A DNA stretch of 37,992 bases from Kiloniellales bacterium (GTDB lineage: Bacteria; Pseudomonadota; Alphaproteobacteria; Kiloniellales; JAKSDN01), in contig JANQLT010000073.1 of assembly GCA_028280455.1 (NCBI GenBank), forward strand, positions 1-37,992, in the 5' to 3' direction. Below the pieces are notes generated by a model. The model saw only the letters and a list, made by a program, of their open reading frames with translations, was not told the DNA's origin and made no database searches. This document shows, in pieces, positions 6,834-15,742 of the stretch. The translations under genes were made by a program, and so were the position numbers. Positions within the stretch are counted from its first letter, which is position 1; the number at the start of each line of letters is the position of its first letter.

Positions 6834-8087
6834 CTAGGACCGATTTGCCGTTCTCAGGATGCCGATGGCCGTCAGGTCGTCGGTGATCGGCAGCGAGACC
6901 CGCGAATAGAAGCCGGCCAAGCTCCGCTGGACCACGGTCTCGAGGCCGCCGTCGGTGAGGCTGGCTTCGATCAGGCCGACCAGGCCGCTCTCCTCGACGG
7001 CGTTGCCTTGGGCGTCGAGCGCCTCGGTGACGGCGTCGCTGTAGAGGAAGAGGTGATCGCCCGGCTCGAAGGGCACGCGCCTGACCTCGTGATGCGCGTC
7101 GCGGGAGATGCCGAGCGGCAGGCCGCTGCTGTCGATGAAGATCGGCGGCTCCTTGCCGCCCTGGCGCGTGATGATCGGGCTCGGTGCCGACGCCGAGGCG
7201 TAGACGAGCTGGTTGTCGGGCCGGTCCAGGTAGCCGCAGATCATGGTGGCGAACTGACCGATCGGTAGGACCGCCGTCAGCAGGTGATTGAGCCGCCAGA
7301 GGAAGCCGGCCGGGTCGAAGACCTCGTCCTTGTGCTCCTGCATCAAGGTGTGAAGTCGAAAGACGTTGAGCGCCGCGACCACGCCGTGGCCGGAGAAGTC
7401 GACCATGTGGAAAGCCAGGCGGTTGTCGTCGAGACTCCAGATTCCCCAATTGTCGCCACCCAGCTCGGAGGAGGTGTCGGTGAAGGACTCGATCTTGATG
7501 GCATGGCGCTCTTCGAGATCGCGGATCTGGGTGGTGGTCGGCTGCAGGAAGGCCTGCATCTCGTGCGCCGCGTCGAGCTCCTGGCGCAGGCGCTCGTTGT
7601 GGCTGGTCAGGTTGCGGATCAGCAGGCGGTTCTCGAGCTGCAGCCTGACGCGCGCGACCAGCTCGGGCGGGTTGATCGGCTTGCCGATGATGTCCGTGGC
7701 GCCGACCTGAAAGACCCTTGCCCTGGCATCGGCGTCGTCGTGCGCGGTCTGAACGATGATCGGCAGGTCGGAGGTCTCGTCATGCTGCCTGAGCGTGCTG
7801 CAGACCTGATAGCCGTCGATCCGCGGCATCTGAATATCCAGCACGATCAAGTCGGGCGTATCGACGAGGACCGACTCTATGGCCTCCTCGCCGTCCTTGG
7901 CGAACCTGAGCTCGGAGAAACCGGCTTGGCTGAGCGTGCGATGGATGAGCTGCCTGATCAGCGTCGAATCGTCGACGATGAGGATCTTCGATCGCCTGAT
8001 GTCGCTGTGCAGGCCGAAGGCCCCGGACTCCGCTATGTCCAAGGCAGGTTCCAGTGCTTGCTCAATGGTCATGGCCGAGAGATCCAT
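6834..8087 (-). CDS. Response regulator with SpoIIE/RsbU-type PP2C phosphatase output
   Basis: A 417-residue protein. Residues 33-150 are a receiver: VDD at 38-40, phospho-acceptor D84 in IVLDIQMPRIDG, T114 and K136 in IIGKP. A helical linker (about 150-195) with LENRLLIRNLTSHNERLRQE leads to a PP2C-like SpoIIE domain. Its metal-binding acidic residues are in LGGDNWG (D212), VDFSGHG (D230), LYSDAVTEA and the final ITDDLTAIG. When its receiver is phosphorylated it should dephosphorylate the Ser-phosphorylated STAS protein encoded 49 nt upstream. I chose the ATG at 8087 because GGGAGGCGAGG precedes it. A TTG 20 codons earlier would overlap the STAS gene and has no ribosome-binding site. It links two-component phosphorylation, possibly from the CheA of this operon, to the partner switch. 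Confidence 0.9.
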   Translation of the reverse strand: MDLSAMTIEQALEPALDIAESGAFGLHSDIRRSKILIVDDSTLIRQLIHRTLSQAGFSELRFAKDGEEAIESVLVDTPDLIVLDIQMPRIDGYQVCSTLRQHDETSDLPIIVQTAHDDADARARVFQVGATDIIGKPINPPELVARVRLQLENRLLIRNLTSHNERLRQELDAAHEMQAFLQPTTTQIRDLEERHAIKIESFTDTSSELGGDNWGIWSLDDNRLAFHMVDFSGHGVVAALNVFRLHTLMQEHKDEVFDPAGFLWRLNHLLTAVLPIGQFATMICGYLDRPDNQLVYASASAPSPIITRQGGKEPPIFIDSSGLPLGISRDAHHEVRRVPFEPGDHLFLYSDAVTEALDAQGNAVEESGLVGLIEASLTDGGLETVVQRSLAGFYSRVSLPITDDLTAIGILRTANRS

Positions 8088-8136
8088 CACCTCGCCTCCC
8101 GAGATTTGCCGGACTGCACTAGCGCCGAAGGTCTCA

Positions 8137-8442
8137 TCAGCTTTCAATACGCAGGATGGAATCGAAGCGGCCCAGCTCCAGCATGCGCCTGACCTGACCG
8201 TTGGCGCCGCGAATCACCAGATTGGCATTGGCGCTCTGGCACTCCTCGTGTGCGATCACCAGCATGCCGAGCCCGGCGGAATCGACGCTCAGCAAGTCGT
8301 GCAGGTCGAGCACGCAGCAGTTCATGTCGGACTCGACGAGCGCGTTGAGCACTTGCCGGAACTCCTCGTGGTCCGAGAACATGAGACGCTCAGACAAAGA
8401 GACGACAATGCAGTCCTGTTGAATGTTGGTGGTCGCCTTCAT
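8137..8442 (-). CDS. STAS-domain anti-anti-sigma-type protein (RsbV-like)
   Basis: A 101-residue single STAS domain. The hallmark loop is LLSVDSAGLGMLV; S55, after the Asp, is the expected phosphorylation site, as in RsbV and SpoIIAA. A central strand, CCVLDLHDL, precedes it. In the partner-switch model it is phosphorylated by the RsbW-like kinase and dephosphorylated by the receiver/SpoIIE protein, both encoded immediately downstream. Unphosphorylated, it binds the kinase and frees its partner. The gene starts 15 nt after the soluble MCP-like gene ends, so it is clearly in the same transcription unit. The ribosome-binding site is modest (AAGAGG or AAGG). Confidence 0.9.
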   Translation of the reverse strand: MKATTNIQQDCIVVSLSERLMFSDHEEFRQVLNALVESDMNCCVLDLHDLLSVDSAGLGMLVIAHEECQSANANLVIRGANGQVRRMLELGRFDSILRIES

Positions 8443-8457
8443 GATGGCCTTGCCTCT

Positions 8458-9615
8458 TCAAAAGAGCTCGATGTCTTCGGTGCTGTCGAGAAAGGCAGGG
8501 CTCTCGCCGCCGCCTTCGCCCGACGCGGTCTCTTGCGGCGACTCGGGCTCGCTTTCCTCGCCGAGCAGAATCGTCCTGGCGAAGCGCTCGCGCATCTCGC
8601 CGAGGTGGCATTCCGAGATGATGTGCTCGAGCCAGGCTTGCCGATTCAAGTCGTCGGCGTCGGACAAGCCGGTCGCGGCCTTGGCCTCCTCGCATAGCTT
8701 GCTGTCGGCATTCTTGAGGATCTCGATGATGCCGATGATGTTCTCCAGTCGCTGCTTGGTGCGATCCTGGAACTGCAGCTTGGTGATCAGGCCGGAGATC
8801 CATTTGGCGACTTCCGCCGAGCTTTCGGCGGAGGCGCCGACGGTGGCATTGAACTCCTCGTTCTGCCGCACCAGGCCCTTGGTCATCAACTCGACCCGGT
8901 CCTTGGACTCGATCGTCGTGGACAGGTCGATGGCCGCGACGTTGCGCAGCTCCTTCTGGCTGTCGACGATCCCTTTCGTGACGACGCTCATATGCTCGCG
9001 GATCTCGAGCGCGAGCTTGTTGACCATGCCCGATAGCTCGCGCATCTCGTCGGCCACGACGGAGAAGCCGGCGCCGGCTTCGCCGGCCCTGATCGCCTCG
9101 ATCTTGGCGTTCATGGCGAGGATGTTGGTCTGCTTGTTGATCTTCTCGATCCCGGCGATGGTCTGCTCCGCGACCCTGACGTCGGAGGTCACGTCGTCGA
9201 GCGCGTAGACCATCGACATGCCGTGCTTGGAGAGCTGCAGGATCTTGGCGACGACGTCGCCGAGGACCTCTTCGAGGAAGCAGACGGCCTCGGACAGGTC
9301 TATCCGCTCGCCGTCGACCTCGATCGTTCGAGCCGATTCGACCACGCGGCCGATCTGCTCCGCGTTGCTGCGGGCCAAGCCCGCCAGGTTGTTGAAGTTG
9401 TCGGTCAGGTCCGAGACGCTGCCCTCGACCAGATCCGAGGCGACGGTGATCTCGCCGCAGAGCGCGGTCAGGGCCCGCTCCTGAACGGCGCTCAGGCCCA
9501 GCCAGCGGCGGAGCAGGTCCCGCTCGGCCGAGGCGTCCTGCGCCGCCACCGGCAGGTCCTCGATCTCCGCCGCGGTCTCCGGCAGCGGCTCGAGCTCTGC
9601 GGCCTGGCTGCTCAC
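8458..9615 (-). CDS. Soluble methyl-accepting-chemotaxis-like protein
   Basis: A 385-residue protein with no membrane helix. A chemoreceptor signalling hairpin spans about 115-250. Its tip is close to canonical, IEKINKQTNILAMNAKIEAI then RAGEAGAGFSVVADEMREL (157-194), so it should contact CheA/CheW. No sensory domain is recognisable; the first 110 residues are acidic and helical (ITVASDLVEGSVSDLTDNF). Around 279-295, LQFQDRTKQRLENII resembles the QFQD-x-T motif of CheZ and of some soluble receptors. The acidic C-terminus ends DIELF, at the position of the xWxxF CheR-tether found on the operon's main receptor but without the Trp. It may be a cytoplasmic receptor or adaptor linking the array to the STAS module just downstream. 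Confidence 0.82.
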   Translation of the reverse strand: MSSQAAELEPLPETAAEIEDLPVAAQDASAERDLLRRWLGLSAVQERALTALCGEITVASDLVEGSVSDLTDNFNNLAGLARSNAEQIGRVVESARTIEVDGERIDLSEAVCFLEEVLGDVVAKILQLSKHGMSMVYALDDVTSDVRVAEQTIAGIEKINKQTNILAMNAKIEAIRAGEAGAGFSVVADEMRELSGMVNKLALEIREHMSVVTKGIVDSQKELRNVAAIDLSTTIESKDRVELMTKGLVRQNEEFNATVGASAESSAEVAKWISGLITKLQFQDRTKQRLENIIGIIEILKNADSKLCEEAKAATGLSDADDLNRQAWLEHIISECHLGEMRERFARTILLGEESEPESPQETASGEGGGESPAFLDSTEDIELF

Positions 9616-9655
9616 GGCGCCTTCCTTCCCGCGCGGCGGATGGTGGGTTGCCTGG

Positions 9656-10711
9656 TCATACCCGCACCGCCCGAACCTTGGAGTCGCCGCAGGCGTCGAG
9701 GATCGAGGCGGCGACCTGCGGCAGCGGTAGCTGCAGCTCGACCGCGCCGACCTCCTGGGCGGCCTTCGGCATGCCGTAGACGACGCTGGAGGCTTCGTCC
9801 TGGCCGAAGGTCCGTGCGCCGGCGTTGCGCATCCTCAGCAGGCCGTCCGCCCCGTCCCGGCCCATGCCGGTCAGGATCGCGCCGATGCCGCGGTTGCCCG
9901 CCGCTTCGGCCACGGAGTCGAACAGCACGTCGACCGACGGGCGGTGGCCGGTGACTGGCGGCCCGTCGTCGAGGTGGCAGATGTAGTTGGCGCCGGACTT
10001 GACCAGGCGCAGGTGCTGGTCGCCCGGCGCGATGTAGACATGACCGGGCAGGACGCGCTCGCCGTGGCGCGCCTCGCTGACGGCGGCTTTCGAGTGCGAG
10101 TCGAGCCGGGGCGCGAAGGTGGCCGTGAAGTGCGCCGGCATGTGCTGGGTGACCAGGGTCGCCGGGCAATCGGCGGGGAAGTCGGACAGCACGTCGCGCA
10201 GGGCCGTGACGCCGCCGGTCGAGGCGCCGATGGCGATGATCCACTCGGTCGAGGAGTAGCCCATCCTGGTCCGCCGATTCCCGGCGTTCGCGGGCTTCTC
10301 GACCAGCGGGCGGACCTTGGCGCGGGAGGCGGCCTTGACCTTCGCCACGATGTCGGCGTGGGACTCCTTGAGCGCCGCCTGGACGTCCATCGCCGGCTTG
10401 CCGACGACGTCGACGGCGCCGAGCTCGAGGGCGCGGATCGTCGCCTCCGCGCCCTCCTGGGTCAGGGAGGAGATCATGACCACCGGCATGGGCCGCAGCT
10501 TCATGATCTTCTCGAGGAAGGAGATGCCGTCCATCTTCGGCATCTCGATGTCGAGCGTGACGACGTCGGGGTCCTTTTCCTTGATCAGGCGGCGGGCGAC
10601 ATGGGGATCGGGCGCCGTGCCGACGACCTCGATCTCGGGGTCGGCCGAGAAGATCGACGTCAATATCTGCCGTATCAGAGCCGAGTCATCGACGATCAGG
10701 ACCTTGATCAT
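9656..10711 (-). CDS. cheB: Chemotaxis protein-glutamate methylesterase CheB
   Basis: A 351-residue response regulator that removes methyl groups from receptor glutamates. The receiver (1-120) has VDD (7-9), phospho-acceptor D54 in VTLDIEMPKMDG, and K105 in VGKP. The esterase domain (about 155-345) has the catalytic triad S164 (IGASTGG), H190 (VTQHMPAHF) and D285 (GMGRDGADG). The ATG at 10711 starts the receiver directly (MIKVLIVDDS); its Shine-Dalgarno is weak, and translation may depend on the cheD stop 20 nt before. Phosphorylation by CheA should activate it. It is placed between cheD and the soluble receptor gene. Confidence 0.96.
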   Translation of the reverse strand: MIKVLIVDDSALIRQILTSIFSADPEIEVVGTAPDPHVARRLIKEKDPDVVTLDIEMPKMDGISFLEKIMKLRPMPVVMISSLTQEGAEATIRALELGAVDVVGKPAMDVQAALKESHADIVAKVKAASRAKVRPLVEKPANAGNRRTRMGYSSTEWIIAIGASTGGVTALRDVLSDFPADCPATLVTQHMPAHFTATFAPRLDSHSKAAVSEARHGERVLPGHVYIAPGDQHLRLVKSGANYICHLDDGPPVTGHRPSVDVLFDSVAEAAGNRGIGAILTGMGRDGADGLLRMRNAGARTFGQDEASSVVYGMPKAAQEVGAVELQLPLPQVAASILDACGDSKVRAVRV

Positions 10712-10731
10712 GAGTCGGTCATGCCCCTGTT

Positions 10732-11436
10732 TCAATCCGTGAAGAGATCGATCGAGCCCTCTGCCTGGGGCTCCGGCTTTGCCGTCATCTGCCTCGACTC
10801 GTCCTTGAAGACCGCCTGGTCGTCCGAGCGGCGCAGGTAGAGTCGCTTGACCAGGCCGCTGTTGGGGAAGAAGTGGATACGCCGCGGGTAGCTGCCGCCC
10901 AGATCGGCGGCCAGAACCCGCAGCCTTTCGTTCTCCAGGTACTTGAGGACGAAGTCGGCGTTGTGCTGGCCGATCAGCTGACTGGACTTGATGACGTTGC
11001 CGCCGCCGAAGACCTTGATCTCCAGCAGCTCGCGCGGGCAGCCGGCGCGAATGATGTCGTTGATCAAGGCCTCCATCGCGTGATTGCCGAAGCGCATGGC
11101 GGCGCTGCTGCCGCCCCACTCGAAGCTGTTGCTCTGCGGCAGCATGAAGTGGTTCATGCCGCCGAGCCCCGTCAGCGGGTTGCGAATGCAGGCCGCCACG
11201 CAGGAGCCCAGGACCGTGACGATCATCTCGTCCGGGTGGTCCGTGACGTAGTGCTCGCCCGGCAGGAGCTTGACGGCGATCGCCTTGTGCTTGTGGTCGA
11301 AGTAGCGAGAGCGCCCGTCCTCGTTCTTCTCGCGGCGCCGCCGTTCCAGGAAGCCCTCGGCCTGGCGCCCGTCTCGCCGGAGCGACGCAGTCCTCGCCGC
11401 CTCGGGCGGTGCGGCACGCCGAGCGGCGCTCCTCAC
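10732..11436 (-). CDS. cheD: Chemoreceptor glutamine deamidase CheD
   Basis: A 234-residue CheD. It deamidates receptor glutamines to glutamates so that CheR can methylate them. Catalytic C79 is in VTVLGSCVAAC and H96 in GGMNHFMLP; the FGGGNV and IHFFPNSG blocks are also typical. The only usable start is the GTG at 11436, whose last two bases form the cheR stop (GTGA overlap), so translation is coupled to cheR. This gives an Arg-rich N-terminal extension of about 50 residues before the conserved domain, longer than usual. Neighbours are cheR (upstream) and cheB (20 nt downstream). Confidence 0.93.
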   Translation of the reverse strand: MRSAARRAAPPEAARTASLRRDGRQAEGFLERRRREKNEDGRSRYFDHKHKAIAVKLLPGEHYVTDHPDEMIVTVLGSCVAACIRNPLTGLGGMNHFMLPQSNSFEWGGSSAAMRFGNHAMEALINDIIRAGCPRELLEIKVFGGGNVIKSSQLIGQHNADFVLKYLENERLRVLAADLGGSYPRRIHFFPNSGLVKRLYLRRSDDQAVFKDESRQMTAKPEPQAEGSIDLFTD

Positions 11437-12290
11437 GGCAGCCTCTTGTAGGTCGTGCTGGCTTCGGTTTCGAAGAGATCCGTTTGCCCCAGCAGGGATT
11501 CCGAATGCCCGATGTAGAGGTAGCCGCCGGGCCGGAGCAGGCCGGCGTAGCGCTGGATCAGCGAGCGCCGGGTCTCCGGATCGAAGTAGATCATCACGTT
11601 GCGGCAGAAGATGACGTCGAGCGGGCCCTTGTGCGGCCAGGGTTTCAGCAGGTTGAGCTGCTTGAAGACGATGAGCGACTTGAGATTGTCTCCCATCGTG
11701 GCCGTCTCCCGCTTCGGGTCGATGCTCACCGAGCGGCGACGGATGGCCTCCGGCACCTCGGCCATGCCGTTCGCCGGATAGACGCCGCGCTTGGCGGTCT
11801 CCAGGATGTTCGTGTCCAGATCGGTCGCCAGGATACGCACCTTCTCGGCTTCGCGCTTCGGCAGCGACGCGGCGACCACCATGGCCAGGGAGTAGGGCTC
11901 CTCGCCCGAGGAGCAGCCGGCCGACCAGACCCGCAGGCCCTTCTGCTTGCCCTGCCGGAAGGCCTTGGCGAAGGGCTTCAGCACTTCGTTGCGGAAGTGG
12001 CTGAAGTGGTGCGCTTCCCGGAAGAACTTGGTGTGGTTGGTGGTGATGGCGTTGATCAGCGGGCCCAGCTCGTCGTCGCCCTGCGGCCCATTGATCAGCT
12101 CGATGTAGGCCTTGAAGCTCTCGATCCCGAGTGACCGCAGCCGTCGGGCCAGGCGCGTGTAGACCATGTCCCGCTTGTGGTCGCCCAGCACGATTCCGGC
12201 GCGCTCGTAGACCAGCTTGACGATGAACGCGAAGTCGCTCGAGGTCAGGGTGAACTCGCGGTCCTTGGTCGCTTGGGCTGCTGACCCCAT
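11433..12290 (-). CDS. cheR: Chemotaxis protein methyltransferase CheR
   Basis: A 285-residue SAM-dependent methyltransferase that methylates receptor glutamates. The N-terminal helical domain (about 15-85) contains RLARRLRSLGIESF. TNHTKFFRE (84-92) precedes the SAM site WSAGCSSGEEPYSLA (122-136). ILATDLDTNIL and DVIFCRNVMIYFD are further conserved methyltransferase blocks. The neighbouring receptor ends in an xWxxF pentapeptide, the tether that CheR's beta-subdomain binds. It overlaps cheD by 4 nt (GTGA). Confidence 0.96.
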   Translation of the reverse strand: MGSAAQATKDREFTLTSSDFAFIVKLVYERAGIVLGDHKRDMVYTRLARRLRSLGIESFKAYIELINGPQGDDELGPLINAITTNHTKFFREAHHFSHFRNEVLKPFAKAFRQGKQKGLRVWSAGCSSGEEPYSLAMVVAASLPKREAEKVRILATDLDTNILETAKRGVYPANGMAEVPEAIRRRSVSIDPKRETATMGDNLKSLIVFKQLNLLKPWPHKGPLDVIFCRNVMIYFDPETRRSLIQRYAGLLRPGGYLYIGHSESLLGQTDLFETEASTTYKRLP

Positions 12291-12363
12291 GGCTCCCTAC
12301 CTGGCTAGGGTTCGAGCTGCTGTCGGCTGCGAACGGCACGGCATACCTCCGGCAAGGTCCTGC

Positions 12364-15120
12364 CTAGAACTCGGCCCAGTCGTCGTCCGCGGCGCCGCCG
12401 GCGGCGACCTTCTTCGGTGCCGGGGCGGCGGGCGCGGGCGGCGGAGCGGCGGGTGCCGCCTTGGGCGCCGGGATCGAGGGGGCGGCTTGCGACAGGCGGG
12501 CCTGCTGCTGGGCCACCGAGCCCGAACGGGCCTGCTGGCTGTCGATCTTGAAGAAGGACATGCGGTCGTTCATGGCCACCGACTGCTCCTCGAGCGTCTT
12601 GGCGGCGGCGGCGTTCTCCTCGACCAGGGCGGAGTTCTGCTGGGTCATCTCGTCCATCTCGGTGACCGCCGAGTTGATCTCCTCGACGCCGCTGGCCTGC
12701 TCCTTACTGGCGGCGGCGATCTCGGAGATGATGTCGGTGACCCGCTTGATCGATTCGACGATCTCGTTGAGCGTCTGGCCGGCCTTGTTGACGAGCTGGA
12801 CGCCGTCCTTGACCTGGTTGCCGCTGTCGAGGATCAGGGCCTTGATGTCCTTGGCGGCCTCCGAGGAGCGTTGCGCCAGGGTCCTGACCTCCGAGGCGAC
12901 GACCGCGAAGCCCTTGCCGGCCTCGCCGGCGCGCGCGGCCTCGACCGCGGCGTTGAGCGCCAGCAGGTTGGTCTGGAAGGCGATCTCGTCGATCACGCCG
13001 ATGATGTCGGAGATCTTCTGCGACGATTCCTCGATCTTGGCCATGGCGGTGACCGCCTCGCCGACAACCTCGCCGCCGTCGGTCGCGACCTCGCGGGCGC
13101 TGATGCCGAGCTGGTTGGCCTGCTCGGCGTTCTCGGCGTTGGTCTTCACCGTGGCGGCCATCTCCTCCATCGAGGCGGCCGTCTCCTCCAGCGAGGAGGC
13201 CTGCTGCTCGGTCCGCTGCGACAGGTCCGCGCTGCCGGCGGTGATCTCGCTGGCCGCGTTGGAGACCTCGCCGGCGGCCACGGTGATCTCGGTGACGATC
13301 TGGCTCAGGCGCTCCGAAGTCTCGTTGGCGTCGACCTTGATCTCGGCGAAGGTGCCCTCGTAGTCGGCGGTGACACGCTGCGTCAGGTCGCCCTGGGCGA
13401 GGGCCTTGAGCATGCGGCCGACGTCGCTCAGGCCGCGGTCGCAGGTCTCGGAAAGCTGGTTGATGGCCTCGGCCATGCTGAGCATGAAGCCGCTCTTGCC
13501 ATCCAGGCCGACGCGCTGGGTGAAGTCGCCGGCGACGGCGGCCGAGACCACTGTGTTCAGCTCAGCCTCGACGGCCCGCTCCATGGTGATGTCGTTCCAT
13601 TCCACAACGGTGCCGATCCGATTCTGATCTTCATCGCGCACCGGGCTGACCGAGAGCGCGAAGGTGCGGCCGCCGATCTTCAGCTCCGTCTTGTGGGTCG
13701 AGTTGAGCTGGTCGAGCATGCGCCGCTGGTGGTCCGGGTTGGCGTGGAAGGTGTCGATCGACTGGCCGATCAGCTTGCTCGAATTGAACTGCGGCAGATC
13801 CTTGCGGATGTCGCTCTCGCCGACTTTCAGCATGTCGACCATGGTGTGGTTCATGTAGACGATGTCGTAGTCGTCGTCGGCGACCATGACGTTGGTCTGG
13901 CAGCCGTCCAGGGCGATCTTGATGCGCAGGTTCTCGGCGGCGATACGCTGCTGCTCGCGCTCTTGAGCGAGCTTGGCCGTCACATCGTCCCATTCGACGA
14001 CGGTGCCGAGGCGCTGACCGTCGGAATCGATAACCGGGCTGGCGATCAGATCGAAGGTCCGGCCGGCGACCTCGATGCTGGTCCGGTAGGCTTCTTTCAG
14101 CTTCTCGATCATACCGCGCTGGTGTGCCGGGTTCTTGTGGAAGATGTCGACACACTTGCCCATCAGGTCGTCGGCCCTGAGATTGGGCAGGTCCTTCTGC
14201 AGGTCGGTCTCGGCGTTCTTCATCATCTCGACCATCGTCTGGTTCATGTAGACGATGTTGAGGTCGTTATCAGCGACCATAACGTTGGTCTGGCAACCAT
14301 CGAGAGCGATCTTGGTGCGCAGGTTCTCGGCCGCGACGCGCTGTTGCTCGCGCTCCTCGGCGAGCTTGTCGGTCACATCATCCCACTCGACGACGGTGCC
14401 GAGGCGATTGCCGGCCGCGTCGACCACCGGGCTGGCGATCAGGTTGAAGGTTCGCCCGCCGACCTCGATGCTGGTCTTGTGGGCACTGACAAGGCCCTTG
14501 ATCATCGAGCGCTGGTGCGCCGGGTTCTTGTGGAAGATATCGACGCACTTGCCCATGAGGTCGCTGGCGTCGAGGTTCGGCAGGTCCTGGCGCAGATCCG
14601 CCTCGGCGTTCTGCATCATCTCGACCATCGTCTCGTTCATGTAGACGATGTTCAGATCGTTGTCGGCGACCATGACGTTGACCTGGCAACGGTCCAAGGC
14701 CACCTTGATGCGTTGCACGTCCTCCGATCGGGCCTGGATGCTCGCCAGACCACGCGCGAGCTGACCGAGCTCCGTTTCGTCATAGACGAAGGGGATCTCG
14801 GTGTGGCGGTTTTCCGCCACGTCATTGGCGGCCTTGGTCAGGCCGGTGAGGGACCGCGAGACGGCCCGAACGGTCCAGATCGCGAATCCGAGGCCCAGAG
14901 CGGCCGCCCCGAGCAGCGGTGCCCAGGAGAACAGATGGCCGCCGTCGCCCGTGCCCGGGGCGCCTCCCGCCTCGTAGAGCGCGTCGCTGCCCAGGATCAA
15001 GAAGGCCAGAATCGTCGTCGTGAATCCGATGTAGATCCGAGCTTTGAGGCCTTTGCCGAGGGCTCCGATGCCTTTCCACTGGCCCGCGGTGTCCTTGGCT
15101 GCAGCGTTCTCGTTCGACAT
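12364..15120 (-). CDS. Methyl-accepting chemotaxis protein with three tandem PAS domains
   Basis: A 918-residue receptor. Two membrane helices (about 29-46 and 67-83) flank only about 20 periplasmic residues, so sensing is probably internal. A HAMP-like segment (84-136) follows. Three PAS-type repeats come next, starting at residues 140, 271 and 402 with an exact 131-residue period; each has CQxNVMVAD, IVYMN, DIFHxNPxHQR and GTVVEW. HAMP-like helices (about 522-612) lead to the signalling domain (about 612-850), with tip [20 protein letters not shown] and methylation-helix block [17 protein letters not shown]. An Ala/Pro linker ends in DDDWAEF, an xWxxF tether for CheR/CheB. The shallow periplasmic loop and PAS array suggest an energy or redox sensor; the cofactor is unknown. 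The ATG is preceded by AAGGA. Confidence 0.95.
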   Translation of the reverse strand: MSNENAAAKDTAGQWKGIGALGKGLKARIYIGFTTTILAFLILGSDALYEAGGAPGTGDGGHLFSWAPLLGAAALGLGFAIWTVRAVSRSLTGLTKAANDVAENRHTEIPFVYDETELGQLARGLASIQARSEDVQRIKVALDRCQVNVMVADNDLNIVYMNETMVEMMQNAEADLRQDLPNLDASDLMGKCVDIFHKNPAHQRSMIKGLVSAHKTSIEVGGRTFNLIASPVVDAAGNRLGTVVEWDDVTDKLAEEREQQRVAAENLRTKIALDGCQTNVMVADNDLNIVYMNQTMVEMMKNAETDLQKDLPNLRADDLMGKCVDIFHKNPAHQRGMIEKLKEAYRTSIEVAGRTFDLIASPVIDSDGQRLGTVVEWDDVTAKLAQEREQQRIAAENLRIKIALDGCQTNVMVADDDYDIVYMNHTMVDMLKVGESDIRKDLPQFNSSKLIGQSIDTFHANPDHQRRMLDQLNSTHKTELKIGGRTFALSVSPVRDEDQNRIGTVVEWNDITMERAVEAELNTVVSAAVAGDFTQRVGLDGKSGFMLSMAEAINQLSETCDRGLSDVGRMLKALAQGDLTQRVTADYEGTFAEIKVDANETSERLSQIVTEITVAAGEVSNAASEITAGSADLSQRTEQQASSLEETAASMEEMAATVKTNAENAEQANQLGISAREVATDGGEVVGEAVTAMAKIEESSQKISDIIGVIDEIAFQTNLLALNAAVEAARAGEAGKGFAVVASEVRTLAQRSSEAAKDIKALILDSGNQVKDGVQLVNKAGQTLNEIVESIKRVTDIISEIAAASKEQASGVEEINSAVTEMDEMTQQNSALVEENAAAAKTLEEQSVAMNDRMSFFKIDSQQARSGSVAQQQARLSQAAPSIPAPKAAPAAPPPAPAAPAPKKVAAGGAADDDWAEF
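13575..14703 (-). repeat. Internal tandem triplication of the PAS-coding segment
   Basis: Three coding repeats of 393 nt each inside the receptor gene, starting at about 14703, 14310 and 13917. Units one and two are the most alike ([15 protein letters not shown] is identical in both); unit three has drifted ([15 protein letters not shown]). The exact codon-level period points to duplication of a single PAS module within this gene. Confidence 0.88.
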
Positions 15121-15172
15121 GCTTCAGTCCTTCTTCAGGCTTCGGAGCCCGCTCGCGGCGGCGTTCCTCGGT

Positions 15173-15742
15173 TCAATCGGTCGTGCTGACGTCGGCGACG
15201 GCGCTGGTCGCCGCCGCCACCAGCTTGTTGTCGAAGAGGCCCTCCAGCGCGATGAGGGCGACCATCCGCTCCTCGACCGTGACCAGGCCGTCGAGGAAGT
15301 CCTCCTTCTGTTCGCTTTCCATCTCGGGGACGGGGCGGATCTGGTCCGCCGTGGCCGTGAGGATGTCCGAGACGGCGTCGACCAGGATGCCGATGGTGCG
15401 TTCGCGCACGGTGACGATGATCACGACGTGCAGCTTGGTCGCCTCGGTCGCGCCCATGCCGAAGCGGCAGCGCAGATCGAAGATCGGCACGATCACGCCG
15501 CGCAGGTTGAGCACGCCGCGCACGAATTCGGGCGTGTTCGGCAGCTTGGTGACCGTCGTCCAGCCCTTGATCTCGCGAACGGCCATGATGTCGACGCCGT
15601 ACTCCTGCTCGCCGATCTGGAAGGAGATGAACTGGCGGGCATCCGCGCTGGCGCCGGCTTGCTCCTCGCCGTTGCCGTCCAAAGCGACGGCGGGCGGGGC
15701 GTCCGGCGCGCCGCTCGTCTCGGTGTTTGGCGCGAGGCTCAT
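15173..15742 (-). CDS. cheW: Chemotaxis coupling protein CheW
   Basis: A 189-residue CheW that links receptors to CheA. A low-complexity N-terminal stretch of about 35 residues precedes the CheW domain: FISFQIGEQEYGVDIMAVRE, then LPNTPEFVRGVLNLRGVIVP, FDLRCRFG and IGILVDAVSDIL. The ATG overlaps the cheA stop (ATGA), so the two are translationally coupled. GGAG lies about 9 nt upstream inside cheA. The receptor gene follows 52 nt downstream. Confidence 0.95.
   Translation of the reverse strand: MSLAPNTETSGAPDAPPAVALDGNGEEQAGASADARQFISFQIGEQEYGVDIMAVREIKGWTTVTKLPNTPEFVRGVLNLRGVIVPIFDLRCRFGMGATEATKLHVVIIVTVRERTIGILVDAVSDILTATADQIRPVPEMESEQKEDFLDGLVTVEERMVALIALEGLFDNKLVAAATSAVADVSTTD

Noticed and set aside
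12217..15189. Very long plus-strand open frame opposite the receptor gene
   Set aside because: It mirrors the minus-strand receptor and its PAS repeats. Its composition (runs of L, G, D, V, H) is what the reverse strand of a GC-rich gene gives, and no domain is recognisable.
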